From the NCBI GenBank assembly GCA_947652115.1, contig OX393563.1, forward strand, positions 27,391,867 to 27,455,866: a DNA stretch of 64,000 nt, written 5' to 3'. The notes beneath the pieces were generated by a model, which did not search any database, was not told the DNA's origin, and worked only from the letters and a program-made list of their open reading frames with translations. Shown here piece by piece: positions 30,854-43,995 of this stretch (position 1 is its first letter; each line of letters begins with the position of its first letter). Both the position numbers and the translations under genes were made by a program. Source of the DNA: Blastomussa wellsi (Eukaryota; Cnidaria; Anthozoa; Scleractinia; Plerogyridae).

Positions 30854-33800
30854 ATGGCCTCTGAAGTCGAGATGACGCCTGAAACTGACAACAAGTCTTT
30901 CGCGACTCGTCTGTTGGAATTGCCTGTAGCAGTGGCCGCTGTTGGACAACTCTCGGAAATTTACAGTTCTGTGAAAGAGCGAAATTCCGTGACCAGAATG
31001 GCTTGCAATGCAGGGGAAAGTACGATCCAGATGGCGAATGCTGCAACTAAACCTATTATACAAGCAGCAAATTCCTGCTCGCTTTCTAAACCGATCGTTG
31101 GAACAGTCGAGTGTGCTGGTAGGTGGCGAGAGTATAACGTATATATTTAAAAAGCTTCGATCGCGTATTCTTTCGCTTTCTAGGTGAGACAGGTATGCTT
31201 AAATCTTTTCTTCAATTTTGATTATAACCTTGACGAACTGAATTTAACAGATTCGCTAATTTGCTTATCGTTGAACACATTTGGCCCACGTTCCGTCTAA
31301 AACGTATCGCATTTGTCTTATCTTGTCCAGATCAAGTTTCGTGATATAGCAAACGGAAATGTCTGACCTTTGATCGGGTCTTCATGCTTCTTATTTCCAG
31401 TGAAATGTACACTGTTTGCACTGTCCCTTAGTCTTGATCTAAGTTTGATTACGTTGGATATGGTATGCACAAGGAAGTCCCACATTAAAAGAATATTGTA
31501 GTAGAAAATTTGTCCCAGAACAGTATTAACACCGTGACAAACAGTTATTTTAGGAAACTTACTCATAACTTTTGTTTCGAAAAGATGGTTGGTAAATTGT
31601 ATTATATTGTAAATTGTAATTTTACTGCAAGCTTGCTTGCAAATCTCAGGTACAAATTCATGGACCAAAAGCAAGGAGTCAAATTTTTTGTGAGCCAAAA
31701 AAAGAAAAATGTGATTGGTTACTGGCACAATTAAAGGTGATGTTACACAGGATTATTTTTTACGCAACCTTATTTTGAGCATGTGTACTGCTTGAGCACG
31801 GACTAATATCACGCAATGTCAGTGATGAGGGTGCTACACAAACCAACTCCAACACTTTTACAGGTTTTTGGATCACTTTCAACTTGCCGCACAAAATGTT
31901 GTGTTGAAAATTGTCCTGCGCACCATGTTTGATGACGTCAAGTTCTGTATGTTTCGTGACGAGTTTTGAATGCAGCAATGTTGTGTTAAAAATTGTTGTC
32001 AAAAAGTGTCTCGTGTGACATTACCTTAAAGACCCAGTTTTGACCAGTATGTAAGTTGTGTGCGTCAGTTGTCAGTTATTATTTTCTATTCTGTCGCTCT
32101 TAAGAATCTGTTCATACATCGCCCTTGTAAGTAGACTTGCGTGACTTATATCGCTTTCAGTAGTGGATTCAATAGGTTTAGTTAGTAGACAACACCTCTG
32201 TTTAGGTTTTTGAGCATTTCTTTGATCGCTTGTCATATTCTGTGTCTCGAGACATGGCTGTTCCCTCAAGTGGTGGACCATGTATTTGCAGGTTATGTCT
32301 GTCAAATAAGGCTCCGGTCCTCTACATTTCAATTTTTGACCAACAGAAAGCCTGCACCTTGGCTCGAAACAGTTACTGTTGAATTACAAATCAAATTTTG
32401 TTGTTTAGTAGTTATGATTACTTGGTAACAGGAATTCTTGTTGCCCTATTCATGTTCTTGTCAAATTCCAAATGACTTGAATTGTTTATATTTTTTCCAA
32501 TTACAGCTGCTACCCTTGATCGTGTGGCATCAGAGACTCTAGCTAAGGTGGAGGAAAAGTGTCCCATTATTACCAAGACCCCCACTGAGGTAACCCTTGG
32601 TTTTTTTAGCTCTGTTCTGACCATTGTGCACCTTTTGCGGGGGAGGTTAAAGGTGCACTCTGTAGCCTGATGGTACAGCTGTAGTTTGTTGGATAATGTT
32701 CAGTCTGTCATGCATGTGAATGTGGGAGGCGCGGTGGCCCAATGTTAGTGTGCTGGACTCCGGATCGGACAGTCCTTGTTCGAGCCCTGGCCGGGACATT
32801 GTCTTGTGTTCTTGGACAAGACACTTAACTCTCACAGTGCCTCTCTTCACCCAGGTGCATAAGTGGGTACTGGCGAATTTACTGCTGGGGGTAACCCTGC
32901 GATGGACTAGGATCCCATCTAGGGGGGGGGGGGGGGTAGAAATACTCTCTGTCACTTTATGCTAAGGAAACTGGGAAAGGCTTGTATGCAGACTTGACCT
33001 GTCATGCATGTAGCAAGAGGGTGAGGGGAAATTATATTTATATATTTTCCTCAATTTGTGCTGTTGTTTGTTTGCAACTGCTTTAGCCCAAGCTGGAGAA
33101 TGCTGATTACTTGAAATGTTGTTGCCTGCAATTTCCTGTTTAGCACTTCCCAATTCCAGGGTTGTCCATAATGGCTGACAGCCAGAAGAATAAACTGGCT
33201 ACTTGGGTCATTGGTGCCGGCTACTATTGTGATTTTTATTCCAATACTGGTGCAGATATATGAAAATCATTGTTTCCCATAGATCAAGACTTCTGTAACC
33301 AATACTGCTGCAGAGTACTACAGTCAAGTACAAAACAACTCTGTTGTCAAGATGGTGACCGCTAGTACAGAGAGCATGCTATCCATAACTGAGGTTTTTG
33401 CCGAGGCTGCACTGCCACCTGATGGCACCTGTAAAGAGGACGTGAAGGAACTCGAAGCTGCTGATGAAGAAAGCGCAAAGGGAGCTTTAGTGAGAGTCCA
33501 AAATCTGAAGAAAATGGTATCACAAAGAGGGAAGAGAAAGCTTATGTCCTACAGACCTGTTAAGTTTAGTGTTGATACGGTAGGTGACAGGCTCTTAGGA
33601 TGTGCTTTGAATAGAACATTTCAGCCAGTACGTAATGTGTGAATACATAATTTATCACCTGAGTTAAACATTCTTTGCAGTTTGTTGCTCATAATTTGAT
33701 TTATTTCATGGGCAAATTCATGATGTAACTAACATCTCTGCTTTAAATTCTTGTATTGTAATGTCACTTTGAAAAGCTAAAAATTGCCTAGATGCAATGG

Positions 33801-35989
33801 AAACCCAACTATAATGATCTAGATAATTATTTGGTTTATCAACTGGGTTCATAATGTAAACTGGCCACCGTAAAGAGATTCGAAAGCTGACGTTTCGAGT
33901 GTTAGCCCTTCGTCAGAGCGAATCGAATTATCTTGCTATACTTCCCACTGACGCAGCACCACAGTTTCTTTAGAAACGTACCCCCTCTATAATGATCTAG
34001 TTCTGTTGCCAAAGACATGTTGCAGTACTACAGTCATTACTAAAACTTATAATGTAGTACGATGTCAGAATTATCAACTCTTGTATGATGTTACAGATGA
34101 CGAGGATGGAAATGGTTTGAAACTTGAAAAAATTAGCCAGCCAAGTTTTCAAGCTACATATAGTGAAAACATCTAAAAAAAATATTGTGGTTCGCTCTCC
34201 CTGCTAAAATTTAATTCGAATTCTTCTTAATAATTCTGCAGGAGCATTTTGATCAATATACCAATAACTTGATTACAATTCCATTTTACATGTACCAGGT
34301 TAGCAATTTGCAAGAACACGTAACTGGAGTGCTTGGGAAAACATCTGATGCCAGCAAGAAGGTGTATAGTGCTTCCATGTACATACCCAACATGGCCCTT
34401 CAACTCACAGGGGAGGTCATAGTCTCAGCGAAGCAGTTGGTTTTTGCTCTTAACACGGTAAACTTCTGATCTTTATTAATTTTTTTGTGATCACAATTGT
34501 AATATTTTACATTACTCTTTCAGTGCACTAAAGTTCTACATGATTTGGAACATAGCTCAAGCATGTTGTATTTTGAATAAAAATCTAAGGGGACAGTTTC
34601 ACGGTTTGGCGCATGTGCAAGCCGACTTAACTTGATTGTCTATGAACCAGTTGCTGAACCAATCGATGTTCAACACGAAGTTTCACAATTTCTGTGAAAA
34701 CCTGCTAAGTTTACCGTATACCTTTGGAGGTGTCGCACATGCAAACGATATAGCGCTTTCGGAATAAATTTTAGATAGCTAAAACCCTATATCAAATTAA
34801 AGCTTATTGAGCTGGCTTTCAATCCATACTTTATTGTAGTATAATAAATTGTCCAAATTTTTGGAACCTCAAAACATGAGTGTCTATATGGCCTTTAGTA
34901 TTTTGCTTATTTGATTTATTTTTTGGTTTCCGGACCACAAGCGCTAAAAAAACTTGTTAGGGATTTGTTGTATTTCCACGAAAACCGTCTCAGTTGAGTG
35001 TATACACTTCATATGGTTGCCATTCAAAACAAGAATTCTTACTTCCAGTCAAAAACAAGATACCGGTATGCTCATTTCTCTGCCGATATTCAATCTTTTT
35101 CAATTTTTTTAAAAAGGAAAGATCAGACTTAAACTATGACTTGGATCTAAAAATCAGATTTTGGGAAAAATTGTCAATCTGAAGGAATAGGGTAACCTTA
35201 ATCCATTAACTTCTGAAAAATGTTTGCATCATTCTTTCTTGCTGTAGTCATGAGTCTGTATCAACAATACAAAAGTGCAATAACTTTTTTGAACTCAATA
35301 TCGGAACTCATTGTAGTCGGATCAAACAAAAGGAATTCAAATATGAAGTGGCACCTACCGTTATTGAAAAACAATTTGCAAATGGCTGTAAAATTTTCAG
35401 AGGCAATTTTCCCACAAAAATCGTTGTTTCTTTATGAATGGTAAAGGTGAAGGTTTAAGTCTGCATTCAGGCCTTCATGAAGCGACAGAGAGTATTTCTA
35501 CTCCCCCCTGGATGGGATGCTAGTCCATCACAGGGTTACCCCCAGCAGTAATTTCGGGTGAAGAGAGGCACTGTGAGAGTAAAGTGTCTTGTCCAAGAAC
35601 ACAACGTAGTGCTCTGGCCAGAGGCTCGAACGCGGACCGTCCGATCCAGAGTCCAGCGCACTAATCATTAGGCAATAATTGTATTTCCATTGCAAAAGTT
35701 ACAAACATATTCTTGTTATTTTCAGGCTCACTCCATCAAGGACATGCCTGCTGCTGTTGCGAATGTGGTGATGAAGGCTGCCCAACCAATTGCTGATGCC
35801 AAAGACAGACTAGTTGGCCACGTCTTCGTCCCTCCTCAAGTGATGACCGATTACCTCCTCTCGTCTCGACCCATTCAGTGGATTATCCCTCAAATCGTCG
35901 CAGTCGAAGACATGAGTAAAATGGACATCACGATGGAAGAAATCGAAGACACATCGGAATCAGAGGAAAATGACAAAGAGTCATCGTGA
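30854..35989 (+). CDS. Perilipin (PLIN2-like lipid-droplet coat protein), 5 exons
   Basis: Exons 30854-31118, 32507-32589, 33283-33579, 34299-34457 and 35726-35989 join in frame (phases 1, 0, 0, 0) to 355 residues. Perilipins coat lipid droplets and control lipase access. The N-terminus has the PAT-type pattern: SFATRLLELPVAVAAVGQLS, then an amphipathic, Ala/Thr-rich repeat region. The C-terminal exon HSIKDMPAAVANVV, VPPQVMTDYLLSSRPIQWII matches the four-helix end of PLIN2 (family pattern DYLV then NxPLNWLVGP). The tail is acidic (EDTSESEENDKESS). For exon 4 I prefer the acceptor at 34298; an earlier AG at 34242 is in phase but lies inside a dispersed repeat. PolyA signals follow near 36198 and 36403. 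Exons 2-5 are repeated at 40775-44311. Confidence 0.85.
32728..32955 (+). repeat. tRNA-derived SINE
   Basis: Head ggcgcggtggcccaatgtta with gttcgagccctgg (B-box-like), then a conserved middle ttcttggacaagacacttaa and a tail tagaaatactctctgtcac. Another copy is at 40996-41228 (+), in the second duplication copy. Minus-strand copies are at 35455-35680 and 43755-43995. Confidence 0.8.
33823..33986. mobile_element. 164-bp insertion with 14-bp target duplication
   Basis: Flanked by ctataatgatctag at 33809-33822 and 33987-34000. It contains gctgacgtttcgagtgttag and gattcg/cgaatc inverted pairs. The same insertion is at 42108-42272 in copy 2. A long duplication suggests target-primed insertion of a retroelement 3' end. 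Confidence 0.7.
34085..34252. repeat. Dispersed repeat related to the TTAA element at 58676
   Basis: tgttacagatgacgaggatg, gctctccctgctaaaattt and aattctgcaggagcatttt all have close matches in the same order inside 58676-59044. It runs up to about 46 bp before perilipin exon 4. Confidence 0.6.
35455..35680 (-). repeat. tRNA-derived SINE, minus orientation
   Basis: Reverse-complement copy of the SINE at 32728 (gtgaagagaggcactgtgag, gtccaagaacaca, ggctcgaac). It lies just upstream of perilipin exon 5. Confidence 0.8.
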
Positions 35990-38249
35990 AGAGACAAAAT
36001 TAATTTTTATTCTTTCTAACTTAAAAATATATTATGTTTGGTTAAATACACAACTACATGCATATGAAGGATCATTTTATCAGTAATTATATAACATTCA
36101 TACTTCATTTTAAAAGCTCGCATCAAAAATTAATTAATATATGTGTTGGCTGTTCCCTAAGCAGTCATGATTATTCATACTGATCAGTGAACTATAATAA
36201 TAAAATATTGTTGATTAGAAAAGTTAAACATAAAAGCACTGATAGTCTTGTTGCAATTTTTAACCAGTTTCGTTCCAGTGACATAATTGTAATAAGTCCA
36301 TAGTCAGCTGGCAGTGACAGTATTGGACATGAGTGTGGTGTTGACGTTGTATGAGACATGAAAAAGAGTCAGATCCTATCTATTGTGTAGATTTGTGAGA
36401 AAACAATAAACTAAATTTTAAAACAACTTGTTACTTGGAACTTTCCTTTTAGTATTACAGTGCGACCAGGAAAACCATGAACACCTAAAATTATTTCTGA
36501 AATGTTTATTGTTTCACGACCAATCAGATGCAGGATGAAACTGCAAGAAGCAACCACAGCAAACTGCAAGAGTAATTAGTTAAAAGGTTTCATTAGTCAC
36601 GAAACATGTTGGCTTTTTCTTCCATAAGTATACTGTTAACAAAACTCAAATTATTATTCTATTTGAGAGCTAATGCTTACGCATTAGCAGAGAATAACAA
36701 TGAACAATATTTCACTGGTAAGAGATGTTGAATCGAACAAACACTATCAGACACAGTCAGACAGCACGTTTGAGAGCTACTTGAATTATCTTGAATCTTT
36801 TTAAAATATTCTTTGCTTATGCATAAGCTCAGAAATAGAACAATAGTGTCTATTTCACTAGTTTCTAACTGTGATATCGTGGAAGAACAAGCCAATTGTT
36901 GTTTCATGCCTAATCCAAACCGTTGTGGCCACTTCTTGCAGTTTCATCTTGCATCTGATTGGTTGAGAAACAACCTTTCAGAAATAATTTTAGGTGTTCA
37001 CGGTTTTCTGGGTTGTACTGTAAAAAAAACAAAACAGAGTCTCTTAGCTTACAGCATCTTTACCATTAAGAGAAAAATAATGCCAGTAAAAATTGGAGAA
37101 TCAGAAAATTTTGGACTCTATGACCGATATTTTTCTCACTGGATTAGGCTTATTTTTCCTCAAATGACGGATCGGATGTTTATGCAATTACTCATGCTCA
37201 AGTTTTTTTTCACAATGCACTGTACATAAAAAATAATCCTATCTTTACTAACGAAGGGCCAGTGTATGCAAATGCTAACTTCTGTGCAGTGAGAAGCTGA
37301 AAAGTGTTCAAATACGTTCTTTACAAAGTTCTGTCTAACTTCCATGGCCACACACACTTGGAAAGTTAAAGTTTTACAATTTTTCCATCCTGGCAATAAA
37401 GGGCAAACACACAACACAATCTTTATTATATTAAATTATTGAAAATAAAATAGAGTTCTTCCTGCCTGGACTAACCATAGGTCACCATAGGGGCTAGTGG
37501 AGTCAACTACTTTTCTTTCTTCATAAACTGTATTTTAAATTTACTTTGTTTCAAGATAGTGTGCTTCAACAATATCCATACACCCCACAATGCAGTCTTT
37601 CCAGCTGTTGAAAGGGTTATCACAAAGCTTCCGCCCTGACCAACAGCTGCTTAAACCCGAGGCACATTCCTTTTGCAGCTTATTGAAACTCCTTGTGAAC
37701 TCGACGTAAGACCCAACAAATATATTTTGATGCACTCACTTCTGAAAGAGCAGGTAATGCTGTTCACTGGATAGTGATTTATCCAATGGATGGCTACAAG
37801 TAGGCTAGAAGTTTAAGTTCAATTTAGTTATTTAAAGCAATGTAACAGCAATGGCCACTTTTGATTATGTTGACAGCTACTGGGGTCAAAACAAGGAAAG
37901 GAAGATGGTTTGGGTTTAAGCAGTTGTTATAAGAGTGAGGTGTTGTGTGATGACCCAGATTATGGCTGCGAAAATTGAGAATCTAACCTTGGGGCAAGAT
38001 CATCGGAATTCTATACCTTTCCTTGAACTGTGCTGGAATGTATTATTAAAGTCAAGTGTTACTGATTGATGAAATTAAGGTGGTAAATATTACACATGAC
38101 ATAGCTTCAATACCTGTATTAAATTTAAATCATTCTCCGCCTGTGAAATTAATATACTGAACGGTCACACTTGAAAGCATGTCACTATGTAGTCAGTTGT
38201 TCTTCTTATGCCATATTTTCTCCTTTTACTTGCGTACTTCCTTGACTGA

Positions 38250-38600
38250 TCATGGACCCTTTTTACCATACTTGAGCTCTTGTGTCAAAGTAATAAGTTT
38301 GTGCAAAGCAGCATCTGAGCGCCACCTTAAAATTGGCAGAAAATCAAACCTGATCATTAATGTTAAGCTGAAGTGAAACGGTGCAAGAAAGAACTCATTT
38401 GCAAGATCCAGGAACTTAAAGAGCATGTTGTCTTCTTTGGTGGGTAGACGCTGCGGAGTTTCACCTTCAAAGATGACGTGACCCATGAATTGAAATGAGA
38501 GGCACACACCAATGACAATGCATCCTTGAAAAGTCGTCACACCAGTGTGAACAAACAAAGCATAGTACGCCATGATATTGTAAACAATGGAATAGATGAA
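38250..38600 (-). pseudogene. Duplicate last exon of the Mpo1-like gene
   Basis: Encodes the same 116 residues as the last exon at 46963-46613, with an intact acceptor and stop. No copies of exons 1 and 2 lie upstream before the 40-kb gap. Most simply this is the other haplotype's exon left over from mis-assembly. If the duplication is real, it is a broken gene copy. Confidence 0.8.
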
Positions 38601-40024
38601 CTGTGGAGGAGGAGCAGAAACAGAGGACATGGTAAATTACAAGTGAAACAGAAATGGACCACAATGAAATAATATACACATCTTGAGGCTAATGCCAGTG
38701 ATCCCAAACTATGTGTTCATGAAAATTGCTGACAGAAAATATCACAACTTCAGGACTGTAGCTAGCAGGAGCCAAGATGAGGCACCTGCCTCGATTTTAT
38801 CCCAAAATTAAGTATAGTTCAACCTCCTTACAGATTAATACTATTATGGACCCTCTCTCAGTAACATGGGCAATGGACACTAAATCTCGGCCCCGAAACA
38901 AGAGAGACATCACATTTCCAAACACTGAGAAGAGAGTTGAAAATATGACGCATAGCGGGGTCCGAGTATTTTTGACGAACTTTGAGGTGTTTGGAAATTT
39001 AACAAAACACTCTCGAGTGGTTGATCTATCTTCTCAGTCGAAACAAAAACAACAGAGAAGACAAAGAAAAAAAATTGTAGGAACCTATGCTAATTAAGAT
39101 CAGATTTCCAAACCATGGTCATGGTTGTGATTTCCTTTGTTTTAACTTGATGAATGATTAAATGAGTTTGAGAATTACTTATAAAATGAACCTCTTTACC
39201 TGAAAAGCAATAAAAAAACTCAGACTCGTACCCAGACGCTATTTATGGGCTCAGAGAAATTCGTTCCTTCCCATGAAACCCTGCGTGCCTTTATCTTCAC
39301 TAGTATCCAGTCTTCTCTCATCCCTAGAACCCGACTGGGTACGAGTCTAAAAAAATGCATGAAAATGCTGTGTTTCAGAGCTTCTAGATTTTAAAATTTT
39401 CTTGGGCATTTTACAGGTGGGGGACAGGAGGCATTCCCCAAACCCATCCCAAGCATCTCTCATCTCACACCTTTGGCGACATGTGGCAAATGTATATTTT
39501 GCCTAATCTATGGCAAAAATGTGGCTATGGCCCTAAAGTTGTAACTGAACAGTTCTTTTCAACACTTAAAATAAAATCCACAGTTACTTTGATCAAAACA
39601 AAAATCCATTTCCCACTGTAACATGGGTTTTATGGAAATATCCAAATCCATGTTTTGGGGTGTTTTTTAAATTTTGGGGTATGTTTTAGGGGTCAGGAAT
39701 GGTCCCTCAAAATTTTGCAGTGCTCGTAAAATACAGAATCTTCTCAAAATGCTAGCAAAAATTTAGCGGATGCTTGTTCGCTCATGCTCAAATTTTTACA
39801 AATGCATGCATGCTCAGTTTTTAGTGCAGGTATTTTTTGCAAAGTGCTTGTTGCTTGCAAGGCTAAATTTGGTCAATGCTTGTACGTGCTAGCAAAGGTA
39901 GAACTGTGCCCGCAAAGACCATTCGATACCCCTTGTTATGGAGTAAATAGCTTTCAAATAGCCTTTCTTTTCTTTATTGGTGATAAACACGATACAATAA
40001 TGAGGCCTTCCAAGGGGTAAAAGG

Positions 40025-40224
40025 NNNNNNNNNNNNNNNNNNNNNNNNNNNNNNNNNNNNNNNNNNNNNNNNNNNNNNNNNNNNNNNNNNNNNNNNNNNN
40101 NNNNNNNNNNNNNNNNNNNNNNNNNNNNNNNNNNNNNNNNNNNNNNNNNNNNNNNNNNNNNNNNNNNNNNNNNNNNNNNNNNNNNNNNNNNNNNNNNNNN
40201 NNNNNNNNNNNNNNNNNNNNNNNN
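40025..40224. other. Assembly gap, 200 N
   Basis: Exactly 200 N, placed at the boundary between the two copies of the 7-kb duplication. Confidence 0.99.
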
Positions 40225-40995
40225 GAAACGTCGTGTTATGCTTTATAATATTTTATCGCAGATTTTTATCGTCAAATTTCTTTGATTGCTTGTCATATTC
40301 TCTGGCATAAAGGATGTGATGTCTCGAGACATGGCTGTTCTGTCGAGTGGTGGACCATGTATTTGCAGGTTATGTCTGTCAAATAAGGCTCCGGTCCTCT
40401 ACATTTCAATTTTTGACCAACAGAAAGCCTGCACTTAGTTTTGCAGCATCCACAGCCATTAAATTTGCCGAGTTTCTGTTCCTGTGTAACATAGGCACGT
40501 AATGCATACTGGCCAATAGTGGGGCAACAGGACAGTTTGTAGACTGCTCAGCACACGTCATATATTCAGGCTGCATAACAGACAGAACTTTGTGCTTGAA
40601 TGGGTTTTTTTTGTTTCAATAGCACCTTGGCTCGAAACAGTTACTGTTGAATTACAAATCAAATTTTGTTGTTTAGTAGTTATGATTACTTGGTAACAGG
40701 AATTCTTGTTGCCCTATTCATGTTCTTGTCAAATTCCAAATGACTTGAATTGTTTATATTTTTTCCAATTATAGCTGCTACCCTTGATCGTGTGGCATCA
40801 GAGACTCTAGCTAAGGTGGAGGAAAAGTGCCCCATTATTACCAAGACCCCTACTGAGGTAACCCTTGGTTTTTTTAGCTCTGTTCTGACCATTGTGCACC
40901 CTTTGCGGGGGAGGTTAAAGGTGCACTCGGTAGCCTGATGGTACAGCTGTAGTTTGTTGGATAATGTTCAGTCTGTCATGCATGTGAATGTGGGA

Positions 40996-41228
40996 GGCGC
41001 GGTGGCCTAATGTTAGTGTGCTGGACTCCGGATCGGACAGTCCTTGTTCGAGCCCTGGCCGGGACATTGTGTTGTGTTCTTGGACAAGACGCTTTACTCT
41101 CACAGTGCCTCTCTTCACCCAGGTGTATAAATGGGTAGCGGCGAATTTACTGGTAGGGGGTAACCCGGCGATGGACTAGGATCCCATCCAGGGGGGAGTA
41201 GAAATACTCTCTGTCACTTTATGCTAAG
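40996..41228 (+). repeat. tRNA-derived SINE (copy 2)
   Basis: Counterpart of 32728-32955 in the second duplication copy, less degraded at the 3' side (ccatccaggggggagtagaa). Confidence 0.8.
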
Positions 41229-42107
41229 TAAACCGGGAAAAGCTCCAGCCTGATTGGCCATTAGGCTTGTATGCAGACTTGACCTGTCATGCATGTAGCA
41301 AGAGGGTGAGGGGAAATTATATTTATATATTTTCCTCAATTTGTGCTTTTGTTTGTTTGCAACTGCTTTAGCCCAAGCTGGAGAATGCTGATTACTTGAA
41401 ATGTTGTTGCCTGCAATTTCCTGTTTAGCACTTCCCAATTCCAGGGTTGTCCATAATGGCTGACAGCCAGAAGAATAAACTGGCTACTTGGGTCATTGGT
41501 GCCGGCTACTATTGTGATTTTTATTCCAATACTGGTGCAGATATATGAAAATCATTGTTTCCCATAGATCAAGACTTCTGTAACCAATACTGCCGCAGAG
41601 TACTACAGTCAAGTACAAAACAACTCTGTTGTCAAGATGGTGACCGCTAGTACAGAGAGCATGCTATCCATAACTGAGGTTTTTGCCGAGGCTGCACTGC
41701 CACCTGATGGCACCTGTAAAGAGGACGTGAAGGAACTCGAAGCTGCTGATGAAGAAAGCGCAAAGGGAGCTTTAGTGAGAGTCCAAAATCTGAAGAAAAT
41801 GGTATCACAAAGAGGGAAGAGAAAGCTTATGTCCTACAGACCTGTTAAGTTTAGTGTTGATACGGTAGGTGACAGGCTCTTAGGATGGGCTTTGAATAGA
41901 ACATTTCAGCCAGTGCGTAATGTGTGAATACATAATTTATCACCTGAGTTAAACATTCTTTGCAGTTTGTTGCTCATAATTTGATTTATTTCATGGGCAA
42001 ATTCATGATGTAACTAACCTCTCTGCTTTAAATTCTTGTATTGTAATGTCACTTTGAAAAGCTAAAAATTGCCTAGATGCAATGGAAACCCAATTATAAT
42101 GATCTAG

Positions 42108-42272
42108 ATAATTATTTGGTTTATCAACTGGGTTGATAACGTAAACTGGCCACCATAAAGAGATTCGAAAGCTGACGTTTCGAGCGTTAGCCCTTCGTCG
42201 GAGCGAATCGAATTATCTTGCTATACTTCCCACTGACGCAGCACCACAGTTTCTTTAGAAACGTACCCCCTC
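42108..42272. mobile_element. 165-bp insertion with target duplication (copy 2)
   Basis: Counterpart of 33823-33986, flanked by tataatgatctag on both sides. Confidence 0.7.
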
Positions 42273-43754
42273 TATAATGATCTAGTTCTGTTGCCAAAGA
42301 CATGTTGCAGTACTACAGTCGTTACTAAAACTTATGTAGTACGATGTCAGAATTATCAACTCTTGTATGATGTTACAGATGACGAGGATGGAAATGGTTT
42401 GAAACTTGAAAAAATTAGCCAGCCAAGTTTTCAAGCTACATATAGTGAAAACATCTAAAAAAAATATTGTGGTTCGCTCTCCCTGCTAAAATTTAATTCG
42501 AATTCTTCTTAATAATTCTGCAGGAGCATTTTGATCAATATACCAATAACTTGATTACAATTCCATTTTACATGTACCAGGTTAGCAATTTGCAAGAACA
42601 CGTAACTGGAGTGCTTGGGAAAACATCTGATGCCAGCAAGAAGGTGTATAGTGCTTCCATGTACATACCCAACATGGCCCTTCAACTCACAGGGGAGGTC
42701 ATAGTCTCAGCGAAGCAGTTGGTTTTTGCTCTTAACACGGTAAACTTCTGATCTATATTAATTTTTTTGTGATCACAATTGTAATATTTTACATTACTCT
42801 TTCAGTGCACTAAAGTTCTACATGATTTGGAACATAGCTCAAGCATGTTGTATTTTGAATAAAAATCTAAGGGGACAGTTTCACGATTTGGCGCATGTGC
42901 ACGCCGACTTAACTTGATTGTCTATGAACCAGTTGCTGAACCAATCGATGTTCAACACAAAGTTTCACAATTTCTGTGAAAACCTGTTAAGGTTACTGTA
43001 TACCTTTGGGGGTGTCGCACATGCAAACGATATAGCGCTTTCGGAATAAATTTTAGATAGCTAAAACCCTATATCAAATTAAAGCTTATTGAGCTGGCTT
43101 TCAATCCATGAGAAGCACTTTGTAGTAGAATAAATTGTCCAAATTTTTGGAACCTCAAAACACGAGTGTCTATGTTGCCTTTAGTATTTTGCTTATTTGA
43201 TTTATTCTTTGGTTTCCGGACCACATGCGCTAAATAAAAATTGTTAGGGATTTGTTGTATTCCCACGAAAACCGTCTCAGTTTTGTGTATACACTTCATA
43301 TGGTTGCCAATCAAAACAAGAATTCTTACTTCCAGTCAAAAACGAGATACCAGTATGCTCATTTCTCTGCCGATATTCAATCTTTTTCAATTTTTTTAAA
43401 AAGGAAAGATCAGACTTAAACTATGACTTGGATCTAAAAAAATCAGATTTTGGGAAAAATTGTCAATCTGAAGGAATACGGTAACCTTAATCCATTTCTG
43501 AAAAATGTTTGCATCATTCTTTCTTGCTGTAGTCATGAGTCTGTATCAACAATACAAAAGTGCAATAACTTTTTTGAACTCAATAACGGAACTCATTGTA
43601 GTCGGATCAGCCAAAGGAATTCAAATATGAAGTGGCACCTACCGTTATTGAAAAACACTTTTCAAATGGCTGCAAAATTTTCAGAGGCAATTTTCCCACA
43701 AAAATCGTTGTTTCTTTATGAATGGTGAAGGTAAAGGTTCAAGTCTGCATTCGG

Positions 43755-43995
43755 GCCGAGTGGCCCATCAGGCCGGAGCTTATCCCGGTTTCTGTAGTAT
43801 GAAGCGACAGAGAGTATTTCTACTCCCCCCTGGATGGGATGCTAGTCCATCACAGGGCTACCCCCAGCAGTAATTTCGGGTGAAGAGAGGCACTGTGAGA
43901 GTAAAGTGTCTTGTCCAAGAACACAACGTAGTGCTCTGGCCAGAGGCTCGAACCCGGACCGTCCAATCCAGAGTCCAGTGCACTAACCATTAGGC
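43755..43995 (-). repeat. tRNA-derived SINE, minus orientation (copy 2)
   Basis: Counterpart of 35455-35680, with extra tail sequence (gccgagtggcccatcaggcc) absent from copy 1. Confidence 0.8.

Larger units (their letters stand above)
32210..39501. repeat. Segmental duplication, copy 1 (about 7.3 kb)
   Basis: Nearly identical, in order and orientation, to about 40280-47871. Differences are scattered substitutions and small indels. Homology ends after aaatgtatattttg. It contains perilipin exons 2-5 and a copy of the Mpo1-like last exon (38600-38250, -) that lacks the upstream exons. Confidence 0.95.

Noticed and set aside
34243..34298. Longer version of perilipin exon 4 starting at the ctgcag acceptor
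   Set aside because: In phase, but the acceptor lies inside a dispersed repeat; kept only as a possible isoform in the findings.
37541..37735. Open frame (-) downstream of the Mpo1-like stop, present in both duplication copies
   Set aside because: No acceptor/phase link to a neighbouring exon and no recognisable motif; conservation is explained by the near-identity of the whole segment.
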